Below are positions 32,903-46,605 of a DNA stretch of 64,000 bases, piece after piece. Position 1 is the stretch's first letter; every line of letters starts with the position of its first letter. The notes beneath the pieces were generated by a model. That model saw only the letters and a program-made list of their open reading frames with translations. It was not told where the DNA came from and made no database searches. Location of the stretch: assembly GCF_963678635.1 (NCBI RefSeq), contig NC_087062.1, forward strand, positions 28,728,833 through 28,792,832. The letters are read 5' to 3'. The position numbers were made by a program, and so were the translations under genes. This stretch comes from Symsagittifera roscoffensis (Eukaryota > Xenacoelomorpha > Acoela > Convolutidae).

Positions 32903-35900
32903 TGCTTAAGAATTGTTTTCGATTATCCAGTCTAGGCATTTGAAAATGCCGTTTTATGGTTAACTTATCGTAAAATTCTCAACTCCTTGATGATGTGCTG
33001 TCAAAATAATCTTTGTAAATTTCTTTCAGGCTTTCAAATATGACTTCTCAATGCCAAACCATCATGCAGCCTTACATTCATCTAGTCATCCATCTATACA
33101 ACCAGCCATCCATCAATTTGATATATTACATCAAGCCATCTGTCCATAAAACCATTCATCTATCTAGCCATCCCTCCAATTAGACCTCCATCCACATAGC
33201 AGGCCCTTCATCTCACAGTGAAACTATCCAGCCACCCATCTATCATGCAATTTATTGTATTACTTCATCCAACCAACAATCCGGCCATACATCTAGCCAT
33301 CCATTCTACGAACCAGCTATCCATCTATCCTGGCATCCATCAATCCAAGCAGCTATCCGTTCCGGCTTTCATCCCGCCATCCAACCAGCTAGCTATTCGT
33401 CAAGCAAACCATCCAGTCAGATAATCAACCAGTCCTTCGTCCAGCTAGCCATTCATCCATTTAGCTATTTATTCAGCCAATCATCTTTCTAACAAGCCAT
33501 CTATCTAACCCTCCATCTAGCTATCAACCCTTTCAGCCTTTTGACCATCCCTACATTCATTCATCCACCACCCATTCTTTTATCCATATAGCAACTCATC
33601 CATCCAGTCATCTAGTCATCTATCCCGCCAGCTGTCTATCTACCCATCCAACAAACTAATAATTCATCTAAGCAGCCGTCCATCCAACAAACCATCCATG
33701 CATTCATCCAACCGGCCATCCATCAAGCCATCATCCTTCTAGCCATTAATTGATCCAGCCACTCATCTATCTAGCCATCGTTGCTTTCAACCATCTAGAC
33801 AATCATCGATCAAGCTCTTCAGCCAGCCATTCCATCTTGTCTTCCATCCATTTTGCCTTCCATCGATCCTGTCAACCAGCCTTTTATCTGTCAATCTAGC
33901 CCCCCTGCCATCTATCCATCCATCCAAGGATACATCCATCTCAGCCAGCCATATATCATCCGGCGGACCATCCTTGTTTTCAGCCAGTCATTCATCCAGA
34001 CATCCATCTTCGATCCAGCCATCCATCCATCTAGATATACATTCCTCCTACATCCAACCATCTAGCCAACTCGCCATTCTAGCCATCTCAGCTGCATGCT
34101 AGATTCGAAAAGAATTGTTTTCGATTATCCAGTCTAGGCATTTAAAAATGCCGTTTTATGGTTAACTTATCGTAAAATTCTCAACTCCTTGATGATGTGC
34201 TGTCAAATAATCTTTGTAAATTTCTTTCAGGCTTTCAAATATGACTGCTCAATGCCTTTTAGTTTTCTTGATATGGCGTTTTATTGGTTTTTTCAAAAAA
34301 TTTGAACTTGAAAAAAACATGAGTGTCGAATTTGAAGTTCTCGACGTTTTGTTCGGGTGATGTCAGGGCACTCTCAGCACTTGAAGATATGGTCTTCATA
34401 GTTATGATTTCTAATTTTTTGGCTTCTGAGACTTTTAATTGAGACAAAACGCAAAAAAATATAAACAAAATTTTTGAAGTTCGCGACCCTATGCCAAGAA
34501 AAAATTAAGTGACTCTCAGGGGTTGCAAACTTCGCAACTTGAGTGCTCAGATCGTTTCAGGTCCAACCAGCTGTTCATGAATCCATTCTGTCCTCCATTT
34601 GTTCAGTTATCAATCTTCCCCCATCAAGGCACCTAGCCATCCGGCTAGCTTTTCTTCGATCTAGCGGTTTATCCATTTATCGGTCCAGCCATGTATCCAA
34701 CAATCCAGCTATCCATCCATCGAGTCATACTACGATACATCCAGTCAATCATCCGTCCATCATGAGATCCATCGAATCCGCCATCTAACTAGCTTCCGAT
34801 TCAAATTTCGGGCCATTCTTTTAGCCATCCATCCATTCATTCAGCCAGTCATCAAGACATTCATTCGTCAAGCAATCCATTCGTCCATTAGATCATCCAT
34901 ACCATCATCCAGCCTTACATTCATCTAGTCATCCATCTATACAACCGGCCATCCATCAATTTGATATATTACATCAAGCCATCTGTCCATAAAACCATTC
35001 ATCTATCTAGCCATCCCTCCAATTAGACCTCCATCCACATAGCAGGCCCTTCATCTCACAGTGAAACTATCCAGCCACCCATCTATCATGCAATTTATTG
35101 TATTACTTCATCCAACCAACAATCCGGCCATACATCTAGCCATCCATTCTACGAACCAGCTATCCATCTATCCTGGCATCCATCAATCCAATCAGCTATC
35201 CGTTCCGGCTTTCATCCCGCCATCCAACCAGCTAGCTATTTGTCAAGCAAACCATCCAGTCAGATAATCAACCAGTCCTTCGTCCAGCTAGCCATTCATC
35301 CATTTAGCTATTTATTCAGCCAATCATCTTTCTAACAAGCCATCTATCTAACCCTCCATCTAGCTATCAACCCTTTCAGCCTTTTGACCATCCCTACATT
35401 CCTTCATCCACCACCCATTCTTTTATCCATATAGCAACTCATCCATCCAGTCATCTATCCCGCCAGCTGTCTATCTACCCATCCAACAAACTAATAATTC
35501 ATCTAAGCAGCCGGCCATCCATCAAGCCATCATCCTTCTAGCCATTAATTGATCCAGCCACTCATCTATCTAGCCATCGTTGCTTTCAACCATCTAGACA
35601 ATCATCGATCAAGCTCTTCAGCCAGCCATTCCATCTTGTCTTCCATCCAATTTGCCTTCCATCGATCCTGTCAACCAGCCTTTTATCTGTCAATCTAGCC
35701 CCCCTGCCATCTATCCATCCATCCAAGGATACATCCATCTCAGCCAGCCATATATCATCCGGCGGACCATCCTTATTTTCAGCCAGTCATTCATCCAGAC
35801 ATCCATCTTCGATCCAGCCATCCATCCATCTAGATATCCATTCCTCCTACATCCAACCATCTAGCCAACTCGCCATTCTAGCCATCTCAGCTGCATGCTA

Positions 35901-38900
35901 GATTCGAAAAGAATTGTTTTCGATTATCCAGTCTAGGCATTTAAAAATGCCGTTTTATGGTTAACTTATCGTAAAATGCTCAACTCCTTGATGATGTGCT
36001 GTCAAATAATCTTTGGAAATTTCTTTCAGGCTTTCAAATATGACTGCTCAATGCCTTTTAGTTTTCTTGATATGGCGTTTTATTGGTTTTTTCAAAAAAT
36101 TTGAACTTGAAAAAAACATGAGTGTCGAATTTGAAGTTCTCGACGTTTTGTTCGGGTGATGTCAGGGCACTCTCAGCACTTGAAGATATGGTCTCCATAG
36201 TTATGATTTCTAATTTTTTGGCTTCTGAGACTTTTAATTGAGACAAAACGCAAAAAAAATATAAACAAAATTTTTGAAGTTCGCGACCCTATGCCAAGAA
36301 GGAATTAAGTGACTCTCAGGGTTTGCAAACTTCGCAACTTGAGTGCTCAGATCGTTTCAGGTCCAACCAGCTGTTCATGAATCCATTCTGTCCTCCATTT
36401 GTTCAGTTATCGATCTTCCCCCATCAAGGCATCTAGCCATCCGGCTAGCTTTTCTTCGATCTAGCGGTTTATCCATTTATCGGTCCAGCCATGCATCCAA
36501 CAATCCAGCTATCCATCCATCGGGTCATACTACGATACATCCAGTCACCCATCCGTCCATCATGAGATCCATCGAATCCGCCATCTAACTAGCTTCCGAT
36601 TCAAATTTCGGGCCATTCTTTTAGCCATCCATCCATTCATTCAGCCAGTCATCAAGACATTCATTCGTCAAGCAATCCATTCGTCCATTAGATCATCCAT
36701 ACCATCATCCAGCCTTACATTCATCTAGTCATCCATCTATACAACCAGCCATCCATCAATTTGATATATTACATCAAGCCATCTGTCCATAAAACCATTC
36801 ATCTATCTAGCCATCCCTCCAATTAGACCTTCATCCACATAGCAGGCCCTTCATCTCACAGTGAAACTATCCAGCCACCCATCTATCATGCAATTTATTG
36901 TATTACTTCATCCAACCAACAATCCGGCCATACATCTAGCCATCCATTCTACGAACCAGCTATCCATCTATCCTGGCATCCATCAATCCAATCAGCTATC
37001 CGTTCCGGCTTTCATCCCGCCATCCAACCAGCTAGCTATTTGTCAAGCAAACCATCCAGTCAGATAATCAACCAGTCCTTCGTCCAGCTAGCCATTCATC
37101 CATTTAGCTATTTATTCAGCCAATCATCTTTCTAACAAGCCATCTATCTAACCCTCCATCTAGCTATCAACCCTTTCAGCCTTTTGACCATCCCTACATT
37201 CATTCATCCACCACCCATTCTTTTATCCATATAGCAACTCATCCATCCTGTCATCTAGTCATCTATCCCGCCAGCTGTCTATCTACCCATCCAACAAACT
37301 AATAATTCATCTAAGCAGCCGTCCATCCAACAAACCATCCATGCATTCATCCAACCGGCCATCCATCAAGCCATCATCCTTCTAGCCATTAATTGATCCA
37401 GCCACTCATCTATCTGGCCATCGTTGCTTTCAACCATCTAGACAATCATCGATCAAGCTCTTCAGCCAGCCATTCCATCTTGTCTTCCATCCAATTTGCC
37501 TTCCATCGATCCTGTCAACCAGCCTTTTATCTGTCAATCTAGCCCCCCTGCCATCTATCCATCCATCCAAGGATACATCCATCTCAGCCAGCCATATATC
37601 ATCCGGCGGACCATCCTTATTTTCAGCCAGTCATTCATCCAGACATCCATCATCGATCCAGCCATCCATCCATCTAGATATCCATTCCTCCTACATCCAA
37701 CCATCTAGCCAACTCGCCATTCTAGCCATCTCAACTGCATGCTAGATTCGAAAAGAATTGTTTTCGATTATCCAGTCTAGGCATTTAAAAATGCCGTTTT
37801 ATGGTTAACTTATCGTAAAATTCTCAACTCCTTGATGATGTGCTGTCAAATAATCTTTGGAAATTTCTTTCAGGCTTTCAAATATGACTGCTCAATGCCT
37901 TTTAGTTTTCTTGATATGGCGTTTTATTGGTTTTTTCAAAAAATTTGAACTTGAAAAAAACATGAGTGTCGAATTTGAAGTTCTCGACGTTTTGTTCGGG
38001 TGATGTCAGGGCACTCTCAGCACTTGAAGATATGGTCTCCATAGTTATGATTTCTAATTTTTTGGCTTCTGAGACTTTTAATTGAGACAAAACGCAAAAA
38101 AAATATAAACAAAATTTTTGAAGTTCGCGACCCTATGCCAAGAAGGAATTAAGTGACTCTCAGGGTTTGCAAACTTCGCAACTTGATTGCTCAGATCGTT
38201 TTAGGTCCAACCAGCTGTTCATGAATCCATTCTGTCCTCCATTTGTTCAGTTATCGATCTTCCCCCATCAAGGCATCTAGCCATCCGGCTAGCTTTTCTT
38301 CGATCTAGCGGTTTATCCATTTATCGGTCCAGCCATGTATCCAACAATCCAGCTATCCATCCATCGAGTCATACTACGATACATCCAGTCAATCATCCGT
38401 CCATCATGAGATCCATCGAATCCGCCATCTAACTAGCTTCCGATTCAAATTTCGGGCCATTCTCTTAGCCATCCATCCATTCATTCAGCCAGTCATCAAG
38501 ACATTCATTCGTCAAGCAATCCATTCGTCCATTAGATCATCCATACCATCATCCAGCCTTACATTCATCTAGTCATCCATCTATACAACCGGCCATCCAT
38601 CAATTTGATATATTACATCAAGCCATCTGTCCATAAAACCATTCATCTATCTAGCCATCCCTCCAATTAGACCTCCATCCACATAGCAGGCCCTTCATCT
38701 CACAGTGAAACTATCCAGCCACCCATCTATCATGCAATTTATTGTATTACTTCATCCAACCAACAATCCGGCCATACATCTAGCCATCCATTCTACGAAC
38801 CAGCTATCCATCTATCCTGGCATCCATCAATCCAATCAGCTATCCGTTCCGGCTTTCATCCCGCCATCCAACCAGCTAGCTATTTGTCAAGCAAACCATC

Positions 38901-41430
38901 CAGTCAGATAATCAACCAGTCCTTCGTCCAGCTAGCCATTCATCCACTTAGCTATTTATTCAGCCAATCATCTTTCTAACAAGCCATCTATCTAACCCTC
39001 CATCTAGCTATCAACCCTTTCAGCCTTTTGACCATCCCTACATTCATTCATCCACCACCCATTCTTGTATCCATATAGCAACTCATCCATCCAGTCATCT
39101 ATCCCGCCAGCTGTCTATCTACCCATCCAACAAACTAATAATTCATCTAAGCAGCCGTCCATCCAACAAACCATCCATGCATTCATCCAACCGGCCATCC
39201 ATCAAGCCATCATCCTTCTAGCCATTAATTGATCCAGCCACTCATCTATCTAGCCATCGTTGCTTTCAACCATCTAGACAATCATCGATCAAGCTCTTCG
39301 GCCAGCCATTCCATCTTGTCTTCCATCCATTTTGCCTTCCATCGATCCTGTCAACCAGCCTTTTATCTGTCAATCTAGCCCCCCTGCCATCTATCCATCC
39401 ATCCAAGGATACATCCATCTCAGCCAGCCATATATCATCCGGCGGACCATCCACATTTTCAGCCAGTCATTCATCCAGACATCCATCTTCGATCCAGCCA
39501 TCCATCCATCTAGATATCCATTCCTCCTACATCCAACCATCTAGCCAACTCGCCATTCTAGCCATCTCAGCTGCATGCTAGATTCGAAAAGAATTGTTTT
39601 CGATTATCCAGTCTAGGCATTTAAAAATGCCGTTTTGTGGTTAACTTATCGTAAAATTCTCAACTCCTTGATGATGTGCTGTCAAATAATCTTTGGAAAT
39701 TTCTTTCAGGCTTTCAAATATGACTGCTCAATGCCTTTTAGTTTTCTTGATATGGCGTTTTATTGGTTTTTTCAAAAAATTTGAACTTGAAAAAAACATG
39801 AGTGTCGAATTTGAAGTTCTCGACGTTTTGTTCGGGTGATGTCAGGGCACTCTCAGCACTTGAAGATATGGTCTCCATAGTTATGATTTCTAATTTTTTG
39901 GCTTCTGAGACTTTTAATTGAGACAAAACGCAAAAAAAATATAAACAAAATTTTTGAAGTTCGCGACCCTATGCCAAGAAGGAATTAAGTGACTCTCAGG
40001 GGTTGCAAACTTCGCAACTTGAGTGCTCAGATCGTTTCAGGTCCAACCAGCTGTTCATGAATCCATTCTGTCCTCCATTTGTTCAGTTATCGATCTTCCC
40101 CTATCAAGGCATCTAGCCATCCGGCTAGCTTTTCTTCGATCTAGCGGTTTATCCATTTATCGGTCCAGCCATGCATCCAACAATCCAGCTATCCATCCAT
40201 CGAGTCATACTACGATACATCTAGTCACCCATCCGTCCATCATGAGATCCATCGAATCCGCCATCTAACTAGCTTCCGATTCAAATTTCGGGCCATTCTT
40301 TTAGCCATCCATCCATTCATTCAGCCAGTCATCAAGACATTCATTCGTCAAGCAATCCATTCGTCCATTAGATCATCCATACCATCATCCAGCCTTACAT
40401 TCATCTAGTCATCCATCTATAGAACCAGCCATCCATCAATTTGATATATTACATCAAGCCATCTGTCCATAAAACCATTCATCTATCTAGCCATCCCTCC
40501 AATTAGACCTCCATCCACATAGCAGGCCCTTCATCTCACAGTGAAACTATCCAGCCACCCATCTATCATGCAATTTATTGTATTACTTCATCCAACCAAC
40601 AATCCGGCCATACATCTAGCCATCCATTCTACGAACCAGCTATCCATCTATCCTGGCATCCATCAATCCAATCAGCTATCCGTTCCGGCTTTCATCCCGC
40701 CATCCAACCAGCTAGCTATTCGTCAAGCAAACCATCCAGTTAGATAATCAACCAGTCCTTCGTTCAGCTAGCCATTCATCCATTTAGCTATTTATTCAGC
40801 CAATCATCTTTCTAACAAGCCATCTATCTAACCCTCCATCTAGCTATCAACCCTTTCAGCCTTTTGACCATCCCTACATTCATTCATCCACCACCCATTC
40901 TTTTATCCATATAGCAACTCATCCATCCATTCATCTAGTCATCTATCCCGCCAGCTGTCTATCTACCCATCCAACAAACTAATAATTCATCTAAGCAGCC
41001 GTCCATCCAACAAACCATCCATGCATTCATCCAACCGGCCATCCATAAAGCCATCATCCTTCTAGCCATTAATTGATCCAGCCACTCATCTATCTAGCCA
41101 TCGTTGCTTTCAACCATCTAGACAATCATCGATCAAGCTCTTCAGTCAGCCATTCCATCTTGTCTTCCATCCATTTTGCCTTCCATCGATCCTGTCAACC
41201 AGCCTTTTATCTGTCAATCTAGCCCCCCTGCCATCTATCCATCCATCCAAGGATACATCCATCTCAGCCAGCCATATATCATCCGCCGGACCATCCTTAT
41301 TTTCAGCCAGTCATTCATCCAGACTTCCATCTTCGATCCAGCCATCCATCCATCTAGATATCCATTCCTCCTACATCCGACCATCTAGCCAACTCGCCAT
41401 TCTAGCCATCTCAGCTGCATGCTAGATTCG
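32903..41430 (+). repeat. Higher-order satellite: 1.8-kb units of CCATC-rich DNA plus a 460-bp unique-type insert
   Basis: The landmark AGATTCGAAAAGAATTG occurs at 34101, 35900, 37744 and 39580, and a truncated AGATTCG at 41424. Units are therefore 1799, 1844, 1836 and 1844 bp, preceded by a shortened first unit of about 1.2 kb (from 32907) that lacks the segment matching about 34257-34910. Each full unit is mostly degenerate CCATCCATC/CAGCCATC DNA. It also carries one 460-bp AT-rich block (for example 34105-34560) that has no CCATC motif. Units differ by only scattered substitutions and small indels of 37-45 bases, so they were homogenised recently. Recurrent frames of 68, 70 and 81 codons are by-products. 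Confidence 0.92.
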
Positions 41431-41507
41431 CCATCCATCCAGTATCTAGCATACAGCAGCCATGCATCCATGTAGCTATCCAGCCAGCCAGCAATCCATC
41501 TATCCAG
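41431..41507 (+). repeat. CCATC-type flank before the retrotransposon
   Basis: CCATCCATCCAGTATCTAGC and further CAGCCAGCCAGCAATCC motifs continue the simple satellite, but without the higher-order unit. The same kind of DNA resumes at 43600, so the retrotransposon lies inside it. Confidence 0.7.
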
Positions 41508-43590
41508 AGAAATAGGAGAAACAAATGGCGTAAATTCCTCCAGACCTGTGATTACCGCACTGGTGCCAGAAAGTTTCCGAAAGCGGTACGCTCCCTAAAC
41601 GGATCTAGGCCTGTAGTAGGAAGGCACCCTATTCAATTTGAATCAAAAACAATCTCTTCAGATACAGACATAGCCAAGGCTTTTAATAAACAGTTAACAA
41701 ATGCCAGGTTTCGTGCGTCAGATAAGCTACTCTGGAAAACTAGACGTAAAATAGCTAAGCTCACCCTGTTAGATAACCCCACTTTCTCCCTTCTACAAAC
41801 TGAACAAGCCATTGCGGACAGCAAACCCTCGCGAGCGCTTGGTCCGAATGGCCTTTGCAACATTCACTTAAAACATCTGGGACCCCTAGCCCTTGAATAT
41901 TTAACCATTCTTTTTAAAATGTCGCTGTCTGAAAATATTATCCCTCAATTGTGGTAAAATTTGAAGATAAAATCTCCCTACCCAAACTCGAAAAGGACCA
42001 TAAATTATCCACTTCTTATAGGCCCATCTCTTACTCTGCCCCGCTGTTAAAGTTTTAGAAAGGCTCATTCACTCTTTTTTAACAAAGTATGTCCGTACCG
42101 CAACACATCAACATGGTTTTTTTTCCTTTCCACTCTACCACGTCTGCGCTTTCCACACTAGTTTTTTTTTTTATCACAGACAGTTTTAATCAAAATTGCC
42201 CACCCTCCCGCACCGTTCTCGCAACGTTTGACCTCTCGAAGGCTTTTTATATTGTGTGTCGTCGTACTCTCGTGGAACTAATTCATGCCTCACCGCTCCC
42301 GAGAGGTATTGTTCGTTGGTTGGGTAACTACTTGAATGGCCGACAAGCCACCACATTTTTAAACCATGAATCCCCCCACCAATAGTTCACTGTGGTGTTC
42401 CCCAGGGCTCTGTTCTTTCGCTCATTTTTCAATTTTTACGTCTATGACGCTCAACACCCCCCCCCCCCCCGATAATGTTCGTCTCACATCTTAACCTGAC
42501 GATTTCCATCCTTTTCCCCAAAGCCCTGATGTAGAGGCAGCATCTCAATCGTTGAACGATTACCTTCATCATTTTTCAATTTTTTAACTTCCAGGAAGTT
42601 ATCTTCCGCGTCCTCTAAAGGATCAGTTACCCTTTTTTCATCGTACAAAAATCATTTTAACGAAACACCCAGTGTATTTTTAAACAACTCTCCCTCTTAA
42701 CAAAAACCCAAAAATTTTAGGGGTTACTTTTGACCCAACCTTATGCTTTGCTGCACCGTGTAAAAGATCCGCTGACAAGGCTCGCCGCAGGGTAGGTGTA
42801 CTGAAAGCGTTGGCAGGATCCTATTGGGGACAGTCTAAAGAAACCTCCTTTTAACCTACAAAGCCTTAACGCGCCCCATTTTAGATAAGGCCTCCCCTGC
42901 CTGGTCACATGTCGCCAGCAAAACCTTTAATCACCTGAAGGTTACCCAAAATCAAGCCCTCAGAGTTATTACCGGCTCTACACTCATGAGTTCTACTGCC
43001 CACCTGCACAGTGAGGTCGAGACCTTCAATGTTTCAAATCATCACACTCTTTTAACCTCTCATTTTTTTTATCTCGTCATACCGCTCCCATCACCCACAT
43101 AGTTTTAACCACTCACACCCAACACCTCCACGTCAAGTTCGATAATCGATTTTAAGCGCTTTCAAAGAAGATATTGACTCCGTTTTAACCAATCTCAACA
43201 CTTCACTCAATCTTAATAACCCAGAAGAAGTTTGCACTTTCCTTTTTAACCACCACAAGTCCCTTTTAAATCACAGCCACACAAATCTAGTAGTCAAGCT
43301 CCTCGCAGAAATCCCTCCCTCTAAAGTAATTTGTATACCGCCCCCTAAGTTCGACCCGACAGAAAAGTATCTCCCCAGAACAACCCGCTGTAAACTCTCC
43401 CGACTAGACAACCAAGTTTCCCCACTATGCCCGGACTGTCACCTAGCACCCCACAATATATGCCACATTTTTAACTACCCCAAGAATCCCTCCCCACTCA
43501 CTCCCGCAGACCTGTGGCTTAGGCCGGTGGAAGTTGAGAAGTTCCTTAGCCTGGAGACGGACGAGCCCAACCCGACCAACGTGGGCTAAT
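41508..43590 (+). mobile_element. Jockey-like non-LTR retrotransposon, 5'-truncated and degenerate
   Basis: Across several frames the + strand encodes a jockey-type reverse transcriptase. Recognisable parts in order are SRALGPNGLCNIHLKHLGPL (about 41835-41885), SYRPIS (42015), ATFDLSKAFY (42225-42255), the GNYLNGRQATT block (42327-42358), a damaged active-site box with DDF (near 42495), LGVTFDPTL (42718-42745) and a tail with CPDCHLAPHNICHIFNYP (43431-43482) then DLWLRPVEVEKFLSLE (43510-43557). Stop codons and frameshifts interrupt it, for example near 41955 and 42384. The 5' half, with the endonuclease, is missing. It is flanked on both sides by CCATC satellite. It cannot make a working enzyme as it stands. 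Confidence 0.85.
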
Positions 43591-43599
43591 GAAAGAAAA

Positions 43600-43850
43600 G
43601 CCAGCCATCAATCCATCTCTCCAGCGATCAATCCATTTTGCCACTCAACCAACTAGTCATCCATCCATCCATCTTGCCCATCCCTTCATGCTTTTATCAG
43701 TTCAGCCATCCACCATGCCATCCATACACCCAGCTAGTCGTTCAACCGACCCATCTATCCGAACAACAATTTAGCTATCCATCTAGACAACCATCCATGC
43801 GTCTATCCAGCCATCCCTACAGCCAGCTAACCATCCTCTTGTCCAGTCTA
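43600..43850 (+). repeat. CCATC-type satellite after the retrotransposon
   Basis: The DNA returns to degenerate CCATC/CAGCCATC motifs for about 250 bp without the 460-bp insert block. It is the right-hand side of the satellite split by the retrotransposon. Confidence 0.75.
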
Positions 43851-44229
43851 TTTTTCTGCTAAAAGAAACGTTTTCGTTTTTCAGGAGCAGCTTTAGCATG
43901 TTTATTTTTAGATCTTTAAATAAAAGTATGGAAATCAAAATTGTTTTTTATGACGTCCTTCGTAAAGTTTTTTTTTCTTTGGTAAATATACGAGGATGAT
44001 AAACTGTTGAGATGCCCATTTTCGTAAAATGCCATTTTTTGTATTTAAGATTTGATAAATGTCTAAGTTATTTGACCAAATAAGGTAGGGGATTTTGGTT
44101 ATCAAAACAATAGAAGAGAATTTATCTTTTGTTAATAGGAAAAATAATGAAAAAAAACTATAGCATTCATATTTGGGAGCTTTAATTAATTTATGAATTG
44201 TTGATAAGGGTGGAGTTTGTACTTTCTAA

Positions 44230-45365
44230 CGATTTTCGAGGTGTTCAAGCATTGGCTATAGGGTTCAAAGAGCTCAATTTATGAAACTCTAAATCTCGTA
44301 GTTTAGAAGACATGACAATTTCTTGAAACATTTGAGAAAATATTTGATCCACAGGCTTTAATTTTCGAATGAAGAAAGGAATCCCTAGTAGTTTGGGAGA
44401 GTTGTGGTTTATTTTTAAAATTTTTGAAAATCTTTCGTTTTTGAAAAATTCATTCCTGTTTGATAAAATGATTGGGGTTTTTTGAGAGGCTTTGGAAAAA
44501 TTCGGAACGAGTGTTAAAACTTGGAACAATTTGAGAGGCTTTGGAACGAGTGTTAAAAATGGTAACAACGAGAAGAATGCCCATTCCCAATGTGGTTGCA
44601 TATTCTTCTTCTTTCACCATACATCTTTGTCTACAGCTTTCAAAAAACTCTGTGGGGGTTTAACCCAAATTTTTTTTTCCAGTTTCTCGAAAACTATTCT
44701 CCCAAATCTAAGATCCGAATTTCAATCAAATGGACGAGTTGTAAGAAGCCATCTTGTAAAACAGCTAAGCTCAAATTTCACGAAAGGTTATGATAGGATC
44801 AATTCTGCGATTTTAGGTTTGTCATGGTAAGCTCCCCTGCAGCAGCGGCTACGCCCAATTTTTTAACCAGAAGTATTATCGTCCTCGGAAAAGTCACAAC
44901 ACAATTGTGACTCTTGTGCCAGTTTTTCGAAACTTTGAATTTTCTCGAGAATTACTCCTAAATTTGAGATTTTGAGTTCAATCGAGAAAACAGGTTGTGT
45001 GAAGTTCCACTATATTCTAACAGAAGTTTAGGGCCCTGAGAAAAGTTTGATTTCTTGTCGGTTTTTGAAACTTTTAGACTTTTCTCGAAAACTACTCAGC
45101 TGCGACTGTTATCACGGGTTTAATCAAGGCAACATTTTGAGAAGCCTCTGTGCTTAAGTAATCACGCCTTAAAAGTTGTGCGAAAATTGTTTTGTCTGGG
45201 AAACTTATTTTGTTAGAGGAGACTTACTTCATCTTATTTTATAAGAGAAACAATTAAGGTTTTGGGTGAAGCCCAATTTTTGAAATTACCCATTTCATCC
45301 CGCATCAGTACAACAAGCTCGAAAATTATCAATCAAGTACCTCCAGCTATAGCTGGGTCCCTAGT
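44230..45365 (+). repeat. Degenerate repeat array related to 14900-16920
   Basis: Units with TCTCGAAAACTATTCTCCCA, TCTCGAGAATTACTCCTAAA and CTCGAAAACTACTCAGCTGC repeat at roughly 150-250 bp spacing. The final segment (CCCGCATCAGTA ... TAGCTGGGTCCCTAG) matches the end of the first array. Confidence 0.5.
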
Positions 45366-46511
45366 TTTTTTTTCTGATTTGGTGGTTTGTAACCAGATTT
45401 CTTTCTACAGATTCTAGAAATTGTAGCAATTTACACGATGTGGAAGCAGATGTGGAATAAAACTGTTTCTTTTACCAGCATAGTATAAAAGAATTAAATC
45501 GAGAATTTAAAAATTTAAAATGATTTTTAATCACTTTGACAAGATTGTGGTTTATCCCTATAAAAGTAACTATAAATATATCGATTTAACCCTTTACGTT
45601 TTCGGATTTCAGAATAGAAGTTGTCGCAATGTAAATACATCGTGAAACAGATCGAGCAATAAGCTCTGTCGTTTGATTGCTCAACTAGTTTTGCACAAAT
45701 ATCTCGTGGCCCAGAAAGCTCATATGATTTCTAACTTTCTCGTTATATCTCAAATTATCATCGTCTGAGTAGCTGGATTTTGATGACATGGTTTTTTGGT
45801 CACACATTTTTGAGTTGTAACGTGTTTTACTCGGCACAAATACAAAAGAGAAAAGAACTGAGCGAAACAGTGGTAAAATTGCACCTGATTTATCAACGAA
45901 GCCCATTTTTTAGCAGTAGTTACTTTACATCGCATTATCTTTCATGACGCAAATCTTCAATTGCCGGTAAATAATAGAAGTGATTGTATACTTGCAACAT
46001 TTTAATTGGTCTAATTCATTTTAATTGGTCTTTCGATTATCTAATTCTAGATAAAATTTTGGTAAGGCAGACTAGAATTCAGTCATTTTGATAAGTCAGT
46101 TATCGGCTCTTCGCTAAGCTATTTTTGTTATTCTTGTTACTAATTGTCCATTAATGTCTTGTTTCCGTGTTCGCAATTTTGATAACCTTGATTTCTTTCA
46201 TTCATCAAGTTCTAGAGAATTTCGGCAACTGACAAGTATGCGTTTTCAAGCTGCTTTCTGTACATCTGAATTTGGAGAAGAAACCACTACCACTGCCGTT
46301 TACCTATAAAAACAGTTTCATTTGTGATTTAGAAAGGCTGTTTTCAACTTTTTAAGTAGTCTTCCTGTGCCAATTTTCCTTAACATTTTATTGGTCCTTG
46401 GATAACTGAAATTCTTGGAAAGCTAGCACTCCCGTTAGAGTTCATACGTCCTGCAAGTCTAGTTCAGCTTGATTATTTAAAAAATAAATTCCTTGAAGTA
46501 AGTTTCAATCG

Positions 46512-46605
46512 GGCAATATTGTGATAGATTGGGTAATGTTGTGTGTGATTACATGAAAGGCAATATTGTGATAGATTGGGTAATGTTGTGGGTTATTACA
46601 TGAAA
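46512..46605 (+). repeat. 47-bp tandem duplication
   Basis: GGCAATATTGTGATAGATTG and the following bases to ACATGAAA are repeated once immediately, with only a few differences (GTGTGTGATT versus GTGGGTTATT). Confidence 0.85.

Noticed and set aside
33218-41388. Recurrent frames of 68, 70 and 81 codons (HPSIHPAIH-type peptides) conserved in each satellite unit
   Set aside because: They are translations of CCATC/CAGCCATC satellite. Their conservation follows from tandem homogenisation, and the peptides are low-complexity without splice or start context.
33000-41400. CRISPR-like array because of regular repeats
   Set aside because: The units are 1.8 kb with simple CCATC DNA, there is no short repeat/spacer alternation, and the genome is eukaryotic.
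42089-42385. 98-codon frame as an independent gene
   Set aside because: It is the LSKAF...GNYLNGRQ segment of the broken jockey-like reverse transcriptase.
44245-44601. 118-codon minus-strand frame
   Set aside because: It lies within the CTCGAAAACTGACC repeat array and resembles no protein.
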